From Siphonodentalium dalli (taxonomy: Eukaryota > Mollusca > Scaphopoda > Gadilida > Siphonodentaliidae), in contig CP136061.1 of assembly GCA_032622095.1 (NCBI GenBank), forward strand, positions 170,193,107-170,257,106: a DNA stretch of 64,000 bases, read 5' to 3'. The notes below the pieces were generated by a model. That model worked only from the letters and a program-made list of their open reading frames with translations. It did no database searches and was not told the DNA's origin. Shown one piece after another: positions 53,401 to 64,000 of this stretch. The stretch's first letter is position 1; each line of letters begins with the position of its first letter. The position numbers and the translations under genes were made by a program.

Positions 53401-54003
53401 TAGTCAATATCCTCTCAAATTCGCCACCACCAGGCATGGGTTAAGGATCCGTAAGATTTCATTTATCGAAATATCGAGGGCGGTCGGTCCTTTTCTGGCT
53501 ACAGGGTGTCTGCTGGTTCTAATGATGCCATACATTAAGGTGTGGATATTGTCACTTTTGGTCACAGACCGTTTACTTGTGAGTTTAGTCAATATCCTCT
53601 CAAATTCGCCACCACCAGTCATGGGTTAAGAGTCCGTAAGATTTAATTTATCGAAATATCGAGGGCGGTCGGTCCTTTTCTGCCTACAGGGTGTCTGCTG
53701 GTTCTAATGGTGACATATACTGAGGTATGGATGTTGTGAGTTTGGGTCACAGACCGTTTACTTGTGAGTTTAGTCAATATCCTCTCAAATTCGCCACCAC
53801 CAGGCATGGGTTAAGGATCCGTAAGATTTAATTTATCGAAATATCGAGGGCGGTCGGTCATTTTCTGGTTACAGGGTGTCTTCTGGTTCTAATGATGCCA
53901 TACATTAAGGTATGGATATTGTCAGTTTTGGTCACAGACCGTTTACTTATGAGTTTAGTCAATATCCTCTCAAATTCGCCACCACCATGCCGGCATGGGT
54001 TAA
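41460..54003 (-). repeat. 185-bp satellite array, right arm (~68 monomers, inverted)
   Basis: Same monomer as in the left arm on the opposite strand (GGGTTAAGGATCCG, TTTACTTGTGAGTTTAGTC). The innermost monomer at 41467 is partial and more diverged (GGTCTGGATATTGTCCCG). Higher-order duplications are seven monomers (1298 bp; 42673 to 43971), six (1112 bp; 46385 to 47497) and fourteen (2599 bp; 48714 to 51313 and 50758 to 53357). The array is one piece, with no second piggyBac fragment, unlike the left arm. Short frames on both strands are repeat by-products. Confidence 0.95.
48100..53800. repeat. 2599-bp (14-monomer) tandem higher-order duplication, right arm
   Basis: Blocks recur at +2599 with the same marker order: the GCAGGCATGGG 4-bp insertion variant, the GGTGTATGCTGG variant and the GATTTCATTTATCG variant. 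Edges are approximate. Two nearly identical copies point to a recent event or an assembly duplication. Confidence 0.7.
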
Positions 54004-54787
54004 CTCATTCAGTTCCAGGTTGCCTGAAGAAAACCGATAATTGCGTGTCAGGTTTCTTGTCAGCTTTGTGGTGTATTTTCTTTTCGTTTTGGCACGTGGA
54101 GCTGCTGCGTCAATGACATATGTTGGGTCATCGGAGGAAGCATGTGACAATTCCATCTAATAAAGTGCACCGAAGAGCCCATAACTACCAAATTTCAGTA
54201 AGATATCTTATAACATGTAAGAGCAATCAGTTGACAGTTTTTTCTATAGTATATTTGCATTGCGATTTGGCGAACCTCGTTAGGTACAGACTTTGATTGA
54301 CATAAAGTGCAAGTTGCCCGAATCAGCGTTCCTCGGTCGTTTAGCGTCAATCCAAGTGTGCAATGGACCAGGGCAAGCATGACTTGACTGTAATCACCTT
54401 TTACGCCGTCAAAATCGGTTTCCAATTAACAGATATGTACGCTGTATATGCGCTGACCTCCAATGTTGAACCCTACAAGCCACGCCCACAAATCACATCA
54501 ATTTTCACCACCTTTATTCAGACGGATCTAGCTCCTAAACGCCTCAATGTGCGGGGCTGCCAGATACGACAGTTTATCGGAGAAATTCCCGGCTACACCA
54601 CTATGTACACGATTAATTTACGCGTATAAGCATACCCCCACCCATAACAGGTCCCAAAATATGACGTGTAGGTCGCAGTGTTTAAAACGGAAGCACCAGG
54701 ATTGAAATCACTATCTTTTTCGCCCACCAGACCATGTGTTTAAATGAGATGGCGCGACGTGTTATCACGTCGCCGGCACTGAATGAG
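54004..54787 (-). mobile_element. piggyBac-like non-autonomous element, right arm
   Basis: Inverted counterpart of 22431-23212, 784 bp, flanked by TTAA at 54000-54003 and 54788-54791. It sits at the same monomer position as the left copy. Differences are few: short indels such as GTATATGCG against GTATGCG, and scattered substitutions. An 88-codon plus-strand frame (54363-54629) is broken by that 2-bp indel in the left copy, which argues against a conserved protein. Confidence 0.82.
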
Positions 54788-55161
54788 TTAAGAGTCTGTA
54801 AGATTTAATTTTGTCGCCGGTCGGTTCTTTTCTCGTTACATGATGTCTGCTGGTTCTAATAATGCCATACACTATAAGGTCTGGATATTGTCCCTTTGGG
54901 TCACAGTCCTTGTGATTTTAGTCAATATTTAATCTCAAATTCGGCACCATGCAGCAGGCATGGGTTAACAGTCCTGATATTTCGTTTTGTTGACTTATCG
55001 ACGGCGGACTGTTCTTTTCTAATAACTGGGTTGTTGCTGGTTCTCTGTATGCCATACATGTACATTAAAGTCGGAATGTTGTCATTATTGGTCACAGTCC
55101 GTCTATATTTATTATTATTATTAATATTCTCTATAATTCGGTACTGACATAAATGGGTTAA
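54788..55161 (-). repeat. Two strongly diverged 185-bp-type monomers at the outer edge, right arm
   Basis: Inverted counterparts of 22057-22430, with TTAA at 54788, 54965 and 55158. They carry the same expansions as the left pair, for example ATTATTATTATTAATATT. They therefore decayed before the two arms became inverted copies, or have been kept alike by gene conversion. Confidence 0.8.
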
Positions 55162-55252
55162 CAGCCATAAAGGTTTTAATTGAAGTATATTGGATGCGTA
55201 TTTATACTAGCGAAAATCGGGACTTTGTACAGTATATATATACGTATGAAAC

Positions 55253-55277
55253 GCGAATCGCGAAGTTCGCGATTCGC
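55253..55277. repeat. 25-bp palindrome, right tip
   Basis: GCGAATCGCGAA, one G, TTCGCGATTCGC: same palindrome as 21941-21965, flanked by CGGTTCG direct repeats. Confidence 0.8.
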
Positions 55278-55322
55278 AGTTCGCGGTTCGCGGTTCGCGC
55301 GTGGCTGACGAAATCTGCATCC

Positions 55323-55332
55323 CCCCAACACA
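55323..55332. repeat. Right target site duplication of the 33-kb element
   Basis: CCCCAACACA, identical to 21872-21881, leading directly into normal satellite (TACATATATAGG). It overlaps the C-run at the end of the inverted repeat, so the exact boundary is uncertain by 1-2 bases. Confidence 0.78.
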
Positions 55333-58300
55333 TACATATATAGGTATCCCCACCACATACATATATAGGTCTCCCCACCACACACATATATAGGTATCCC
55401 CGCCACACACATATATAGGTATCCTCACCACACACATATATAGGTATCCCCGCCACATACATATATAGGTATCCCCACCACATACATATATAGGTATCAC
55501 CACCACATACATCTATATGTATCACCACCACACACATATATAAGTATCCCCACCACACACATATATAGGTATCCCCACCACATACATATATAGGTCTCCC
55601 CACCACATACATCTATAGGTATCCCCACCACATACATATATAGGTATCACCACCACATACATATATAGGTATCCCCGCCACACACATATATAGGTATCCC
55701 CGCCACATACATATATAGGTATCCCCACCACACACATCTATATGTATCACCACCACACACATATATAGGTATCCCCACCACACACATATATAGGTATCAC
55801 CACCACACACATATAGGTATCCCCGACACATACATATAGGTATCCCCAACACATACATATATAGGTATCCCCACCACATACATATATAAGTATCCCAACC
55901 ACATACATATATAGGTATCCCCACCACATACAACTATAGGTATCAACACCACATACATATATAGGTATCCCCACCACATACATATATAGGTATCCCCACC
56001 ACATACATATATAGGTATCCCCACCACATACATATATAGGTATCCCCGCCACACACATATATAGGTATCCCCGCCACATACATATATAGGTATCCCCGCC
56101 ACACACATATATATGTCTCCCCAACACACACATATATAGGTATCCCCGCCACACATATATATAGTTATCCTCACCACACACATATATAGGTATTCCTGCC
56201 ACATACATCTATAGGTATCCCCACCACATACATATATAGGTATCACCGCCACATACATCTAAAGGTATCACCGCCACATACATCTAAAGGTATCACCACC
56301 ACACACATATATAGGTATCCCCGCCACATACATATATAGGTATCCCCACCACACACATCTATATGTATCCCCACCACATACATATATAGGTATCACCACC
56401 ACATACATATATAGGTATCCAGACCACACAGATGTATAGGTATCCCCGCCACATACATATATAGGTATCACCACCACACACATATATAGGTCTCCCCACC
56501 ACATACATCTATAGGTATCCCCACCACACACATCTATAGGTATCCCCACCACACACATCTATAGGTATCCCCACCACATACATATATAGCTATCCCCGCC
56601 ACATACATATATAGGTATCCCCACCACATACATCTATAGGTATCCCCACCACATACACATATAGGTATCCCCACCACATACATATATAGGTATCCCCACC
56701 AAATACATATATAGGTATCCCCACCACACACATATATATAGGTATCCCCGCCACACACATATATAGATATCCCCACCACATACATATATAGGTCTCCACA
56801 CCACATACATATATAGGTATCCCCACCACACACATCTATAGGTATTCCCACCACACACATATATAGGTATCACCACCACATACATATATAGGTATCCCCG
56901 CCACACACATATATAGGTATCCCCGCCACATAGATATATGGGTATCCCCACCACACACATCTATAGGTATCCCCACCACATACATATATAGGTATCACCA
57001 CCACATACATATATAGGTATCCCCACAACACACATATATAGGTATCCCCACCATATACATATATAGGTATCAGCACCACACACATATATAGGTCTCCCCA
57101 CCACATACATATATAGGTATCCCCACCACACACATCTATAGGTATCCCCACCACATACATCTATAGGTATCCCCACCACACACACATATAGGTATCCCCA
57201 CCACATACATCTATAGGTATCACCACACACACACATATAGGTATCCCCCCACGTACATATAGGTATCCCACCACACACATATAGGTATCCCCACCACACA
57301 CATCTATAGGTATCACCAACACATACATATATAGGTATCCCCAACACATACATATATAGGTATCCCCACCAAACACATATATAGGTATCCCCACCACACA
57401 CATCTATAGGTATCCCCACAACACACATCTATAGGTATACCCACCATATACATATATAGGTATCCCCACCACATACATATATAGGTATCCCCACCAAATA
57501 CATATATAGGTATCCCCACCACACACATCTATAGGTATCCCCGCCACATACATATATAGGTATCCTCACCACACACATATATATGTATCACCACCACATA
57601 CATATATAGGTCTCCCCACCACATACATCTATAGGTATCCCCACCACATACATATATAGGTATCACCACCACATACATATATAGGTGTCCCCGCCACACA
57701 CATATATAGGTATCCCCGCCACATACATATATAGGTATCCCCACCACACACATCTATAGATATCACCAACACATACATATATAGGTATCCCCAACACATA
57801 CATATATAGGTATCGCACCACATAAATATATAGGTATCCCCACCACATACATATATAGGTATCCCCACCACAAACATCTATAGGTATCCCCACCACATAC
57901 ATATATAGGTATCCCCACCAATTACATATATAGGTATTCCCACCACATACAAATATAGGTATCCCCACCACATACATGTATAAGTATTCCCGCCACACAC
58001 ATATATAGGTATCCCCGCCACATACATATATAGGTATCCCCGCCACATACATATATAGGAATTCCCGCCACACACATATATAGATATCCCCACCACATAC
58101 AGATATAGGTATCCCCATAACATACATATATAGGTATCCCCACCATATACATATATAGGCAGCCCCACCACACAAATATATAGGTATCACCACCACATAC
58201 ATATATAGGTATCCCCGCCACATATATATATAGGTATCCCCGCCACACACATATATAGGTCTCCCCGCCACATACATATATATGTATCCCCACCACACAC

Positions 58301-58749
58301 ATATATAGGTATCCCCGCCACACACATATATATGTATCCCCGCCACGCACATATATATGTATCCCCACCCACACATCTATAGGTATCCCCACCACACACA
58401 TCTATAGGTATCCCCACCACATACATATATAGGTATCCCCACCACACACATATATAGGTATCCCCACCACATACATAAATAGGTATCACCACCACACACA
58501 CATATAGGTATCCCCCCACATACATATATAGGTATCCCCACCACACACATATATAGGTATCACCGCCACATACATATATAGGTATCCCCGCCACACACAT
58601 ATATAGGTCTCCCCACCACACAGATCTATAGGTATCCCCACCACATACATCTATATGTATCCCCACCACATACATATATAGGTATCACCACCACACACAT
58701 ATATAGGTATCCCCACCACATACATATATAGGTATCCTCACCACACACA

Positions 58750-61700
58750 TATATTGGTATCACTGCCACATACATATATAGGTATCCCCGCCACACACAT
58801 ATATAGGTCTCCCCACCACACACATCTATAGGTATCCCCACCACATACATCTATAGGTATCCCCACCACATACATATATATAGGTATCCTCACCACACAC
58901 ATATATAGGTATCCCCACCACATACATATATAGGTCTCCCCACCACATACATATATAGGTATCCCCGCCACATACATATATAGGTATCCCCACCACATAC
59001 ATATATATGTATCCCCGCCACACACATATATATGTCTCCCCACCACACACATATATAGGTATCCCCGCCACACACATATATAGTTATCCGCACCACACAC
59101 ATATATAGGTATCCCCGCCACATACATCTATAGGTATCCCCACCACATACATATATAGGTATCCCCACCACATAGATATATAGGTATCACCGCCACATAC
59201 ATCTAAAGGTATCACCACCACACACATATATAGGTATCCCCACCACACACATATATAGGTATCACCACCACATACATATATAGGTATCCCCACCACATAC
59301 ATATATATGTATCCCCACCACACACATATATAGGTATTCCCACCACACACATCTATAGGTATCCCCACCACACACATATATAGGTATCCCTACCACACAC
59401 ATCTATAGGTATCCCCACCACACATATATATAGGTATCCCCGCCACATACATATATAGGTATCCCCACCTCAAACATATATATGTATCCTCACCACACAC
59501 ATATATAGTTATCCCCACCACATATATATATAGGTCTCCCCACCACATACATATATAGGTATCCCCGCCACATACATGTTTAGGTATCCCCACCACATAC
59601 ATATATAGGTATCCCCGCCACATACATATATAGGTATCCACACCACACACATATATAGGTATCCCCGCCACATACATATATAGGTATCCCCACCACACAC
59701 ATATATAGGTATCCCCACCACACACATATATATGTATCCTCGCCACACACATATATAGGTATCCCCACCCACACATCTATAGGTATCCTCACCACACACA
59801 TCTATTGGTATCCTCACCACACACATATATAGGTATCCCCACCACATATATATATAGGTATCGCCGCCACATACATATATAGTTATTCCCACCACACACA
59901 TATATAGGTATCCCCGCCACATACATATATAGGTATCCCCACCACACACATATATAGGTATCCCCACCACACACATATATATGTATCCCCGCCACACACA
60001 TATATAGGTATCCCCACCCACACTTCTATAGGTATCCTCACCACACACATCTATTGGTATCCCCACCACACACATCTATTGGTATCCCCACCACACACAT
60101 CTATAGGTATCCCCACCACATACATATATAGGTATCCCCACCACATACATATATAGGTATCCCCACCATATACATATATAGGTATTCCCACCACATACAT
60201 ATATAGGTATCCCCACCACATACATATATAGTTATACCCACCACATACATATATAGGTATCCCCACCACATACATATATAGGTATCCCCACCACACACAT
60301 CTTTAGGTATCCCCACCACATACATATATAAGTATCCTCACCACACACATATATAGGTATCACCACCACATACATATATAGGTATCCCCGCCACACACAC
60401 ATATATAGGTATCCCCGCCACATACATATATATGTATCCCCACCACACACATCTATAGGTATCCCCACCACATACATATATATGTATCACCACCACACAC
60501 ATATATAGGTATCCCCACCACACACATATATAGGTATCCCCGCCACATACATATATAGGTATCCCCTCCACATACATATATAGGTATCCCCACCACATAC
60601 ATCTATAGGTATCCCCACCACATACATATATAGGTATCCCCACCACACACATATATTGGTATCACTGCCACATACATATATAGGTATCCCCGCCACACAC
60701 ATATATAGGTCTCCCCACCACACACATCTATAGGTATCCCCACCACATACATCTATAGGTATCCCCACCACATACATATATAGGTATCCTCACCACACAC
60801 ATATATAGGTATCCCCACCACATACATATATAGGTCTCCCCACCACATACATATATAGGTATCCCCGCCACATACATATATAGGTATCCCCACCACATAC
60901 ATATATATGTATCCCCGCCACACACATATATATGTCTCCCCACCACACACATATATAGGTATCCCCGCCACACACATATATAGTTATCCGCACCACACAC
61001 ATATATAGGTATCCCCGCCACATACATCTATAGGTATCCCCACCACATACATATATAGGTATCCCCACCACATAGATATATAGGTATCACCGCCACATAC
61101 ATCTAAAGGTATCACCACCACACACATATATAGGTATCCCCACCACACACATATATAGGTATCACCACCACATACATATATAGGTATCCCCACCACATAC
61201 ATATATATGTATCCCCACCACACACATATATAGGTATTCCCACCACACACATCTATAGGTATCCCCACCACACACATATATAGTTATCCCCACCACACAC
61301 ATCTATAGGTATCCCCACCACACATATATATAGGTATCCCCGCCACATACATATATAGGTATCCCCACCTCAAACATATATATGTATCCTCACCACACAC
61401 ATATATAGTTATCCCCACCACATATATAGATAGGTCTCCCCACCACATACATATATAGGTATCCCCGCCACATACATGTTTAGGTATCCCCACCACATAC
61501 ATATATAGGTATCCCCGCCACATACATATATAGGTATCCACACCACACACATATATAGGTATCCCCGCCACATACATTTATAGGTATCCCCACCACACAC
61601 ATATATAGGTATCCCCACCACACACATATATATGTATCCTCGCCACACACATATATAGGTATCCCCACCCACACATCTATAGGTATCCTCACCACACACA

Positions 61701-61750
61701 TCTATTGGTATCCTCACCACACACATATATAGGTATCCCCACCACATATA
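58750..61750. repeat. ~1900-bp higher-order duplication, right block
   Basis: 58753 onward recurs at 60655 onward (offset 1902, then 1900 after a 2-bp TA difference near 58880). Markers are ATTGGTATCACTGCC, CATCTAAAGG, CCTCAAACATATATATG and CATACATGTTTAGG. The match extends to about 59850 and 61750. Confidence 0.75.
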
Positions 61751-64000
61751 TATATAGGTCTCCCCACCACATACATATATAGGTATCCCCGCCACATACA
61801 TGTTTATGTATCCCCACCACATACATATATAGGTATCCCCGCCACATACATATATAGTTATCCCCACCACACACATATATAGGTATCCCCGCCACATACA
61901 TATATAGGTATCCCCACCACACACATATATAGGTATCCCCACCACACACATATATATGTATCCCCGCCACACACATATATAGGTATCCCCACCCACACAT
62001 CTATAGGTATCCTCACCACACACATCTATTGTTATCCCCACCACACACATCTATTGGTATCCCCACCACACACATCTATAGGTATCCCCACCACATACAT
62101 ATATAGGTATCCCCACCACATACATATATAGGTATCCCCACCATATACATATATAGGTATTCCCACCACATACATATATATGTATCCCCACCACATACAT
62201 ATCTAGTTATCCCCACCACATACATATATAGGTATCCCCACCACATACATATATAGGTATCCCCACCACACACATCTTTAGGTATCCCCACCACATACAT
62301 ATATAAGTATACTCACCACACACATATATAGGTATCACCACCACATACATATATAGGTATCCCCGCCACACACACATATATAGGTATCCCCGCCACATAC
62401 ATATATATGTATCCCCACCACACACATCTATAGGTATCCCCACCACATACATATATAGGTATCACCACCACACACATATATAGGTATCCCCACCACACAC
62501 ATATATATAGGTATCCCCGCCACATACATATATAGGTATCCCCTCCACATACATATATAGGTATTCCCACCACATACATCTATAGGTATCCCCGCCACAC
62601 ACATATATAGGTATCCCCACCCACACATCTATAGGTATCCTCACCACACACATCTATTGGTATCCCCACCACACACATCTATTGGTATCCCCACCACACA
62701 CATCTATAGGTATCCCCACCACATACATATATAGGTATCCCCACCACATACATATATAGGTATCCCCACCATATACATATATAGGTATTCCCACCACATA
62801 CATATATAGGTATCCCCACCACATACATATATAGTTATACCCACCACATACATATATAGGTATCCCCACCACATACATATATAGGTATCCCCACCACACA
62901 CATCTTTAGGTATCCCCACCACATACATATATAAGTATCCTCACCACACACATATATAGGTATCACCACCACATACATATATAGGTATCCCCGCCACACA
63001 CACACATATAGGTATCCCCGCCACATACATATATATGTATCCCCACCACACACATCTATAGGTATCCCCACCACATACATATATATGTATCACCACCACA
63101 CACATATATAGGTATCCCCACCACACACATATATAGGTATCCCCGCCACATACATATATAGGTATCCCCTCCACATACATATATAGGTATCCCCACCACA
63201 TACATCTATAGGTATCCCCACCACATACATATATAGGTATCCCCACCACACACATATATTGGTATCACTGCCACATACATATATAGGTATCCCCGCCACA
63301 CACATATATAGGTCTCCCCACCACACACATCTATAGGTATCCCCACCACATACATCTATAGGTATCCCCACCACATACATATATAGGTATCCTCACCACA
63401 CACATATATAGGTATCCCCACCACATACATATATAGGTCTCCCCACCACATACATATATAGGTATCCCCGCCACATACATATATAGGTATCCCCACCACA
63501 TACATATATATGTATCCCCGCCACACACATATATATGTCTCCCCACCACACACATATATAGGTATCCCCGCCACACACATATATAGTTATCCGCACCACA
63601 CACATATATAGGTATCCCCGCCACATACATCTATAGGTATCCCCACCACATACATATATAGGTATCCCCACCACATAGATATATAGGTATCACCGCCACA
63701 TACATCTAAAGGTATCACCACCACACACATATATAGGTATCCCCACCACACACATATATAGGTATCACCACCACATACATATATAGGTATCCCCACCACA
63801 TACATATATATGTATCCCCACCACACACATATATAGGTATTCCCACCACACACATCTATAGGTATCCCCACCACACACATATATAGTTATCCCCACCACA
63901 CACATCTATAGATATCCCCACCACACATATATATAGGTATCCCCGCCACATACATATATAGGTATCCCCACCTCAAACATATATATGTATCCTCACCACA
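59988..64000. repeat. 2603-bp higher-order duplication running off the window end
   Basis: 59988-61397 recurs at 62591-64000. The first part of the block (about 59990-60480) also recurs near 61965-62455 at offset 1975. Three overlapping copies show repeated unequal exchange; the last copy is cut by the window edge. Confidence 0.75.

Larger units (their letters stand above)
21882..55322. mobile_element. Giant foldback-like element with satellite-built inverted repeats (33.4 kb)
   Basis: The two ends are inverted copies. GGGATGCAGATTTCGTC starts at 21890 and its complement ends at 55323. Inverted similarity continues through a palindromic tip, two decayed 185-bp monomers, a piggyBac-like insertion and a long 185-bp array. 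The host satellite flanks both sides in the same orientation, with a 9-10 bp duplication and an internal empty-site paralog, so the block was inserted as a unit. Arms are about 14.4 and 13.9 kb around a 5.2-kb core. Drosophila FB elements have inverted repeats made of tandem repeats and 9-bp duplications. The GGGATGCAG terminus also recalls hAT ends (8-bp duplications). No transposase was found, so it is presumably non-autonomous. The superfamily is undecided. Confidence 0.8.
41460..55323 (-). repeat. Right inverted-repeat arm
   Basis: Complement of the left arm in the same order from the tip inward. The tip ends CTGCATCCC at 55315-55323. Coordinate sums of matching points (77213 at the tip, 77216-77218 inside) show that only a few bases of indel separate the arms over the first 1.3 kb. 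Confidence 0.85.
55323..64000. repeat. 25-bp satellite array, right block C
   Basis: About 347 copies of the same 25-bp unit in the same orientation as the left blocks, continuing past the window end. The first ~0.94 kb is collinear with 18262-19200 (offset 37061). Segments near 57160-58400 share rare variants with 13000-14300 (CCCCCCACGTACATATAGG, GGAATTCCCGCC). No gene is supported; long minus-strand frames are repeat by-products. Confidence 0.97.

Noticed and set aside
23213-54003. CENP-B box in the 185-bp monomer
   Set aside because: TTTCGATAAATTAAATC lacks the required spacing and the CGGGA end of the box.
21882-55322. Assembly foldback artefact (one arm copied as its reverse complement)
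   Set aside because: The arms differ in length, in higher-order repeats and in the extra piggyBac fragment at 28645. The outer satellite is direct rather than inverted, and the target word is duplicated.
21882-55322. Polinton/Maverick or endogenous viral element
   Set aside because: Size would fit, but no polymerase, integrase, capsid or packaging gene is visible, and the duplication is 9-10 bp rather than 6.
1-64000. Telomeric repeats, rRNA or tRNA genes
   Set aside because: No TTAGGG-type array, rRNA core sequence or cloverleaf-forming tRNA sequence was noticed on reading the window.

Overview
The window is repeat DNA from a eukaryotic genome and holds no intact cellular gene that I can support. 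Three things point to an invertebrate animal: a non-LTR retrotransposon fragment, piggyBac-like ends, and dispersed modules ending in GACAGACAGACA runs next to ATATATAA tails. A mollusc or other lophotrochozoan is my guess, with low confidence. No rRNA, tRNA, CRISPR array or bacterial-type gene was seen.

Outer layer (1-5243, 6435-21880, 55323-64000): about 29 kb of one 25-bp satellite, always in the same orientation, with many nested higher-order duplications (1904, 871, 225, about 1900 and 2603 bp). A 5'-truncated LINE-type retrotransposon (5244-6434) sits in it between 12-bp target site duplications.

Inner layer (about 21882-55322): a 33.4-kb block inserted into the 25-bp satellite. Its ends are long inverted repeats beginning GGGATGCAGATTTCGTC. 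A 9-10 bp piece of satellite (CCCCAACAC, then A) is duplicated at both junctions. A paralogous stretch of the same array near 18262 runs uninterrupted through that point and acts as an internal empty site. Coordinate offsets (3610 on the left, 37061 on the right) give an insertion of 33451 bp including one duplication copy.

Each arm reads, from the tip inward: about 75 bp of CGCGAAC-type repeats with a 25-bp palindrome; a short spacer; two decayed monomers of a second satellite; a 0.78-kb piggyBac-like element at a monomer TTAA; then a long array of about 185-bp monomers (roughly 69 in the left arm, 68 in the right). The arms flank a 5.2-kb core at 36248-41459. The core holds a head-to-tail cluster of dispersed-repeat modules (36606-40138) and about 1.3 kb of sequence that I do not recognise.

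The design (long inverted repeats made of tandem repeats, about 9-bp target duplication, no visible transposase) resembles foldback-type DNA transposons on an unusually large scale. The GGGATGCAG terminus also recalls hAT elements. The order of events I infer is: satellite growth and a piggyBac insertion in a progenitor arm, inverted duplication or homogenisation of arms, insertion of the composite into the 25-bp array, then independent array turnover in each arm.
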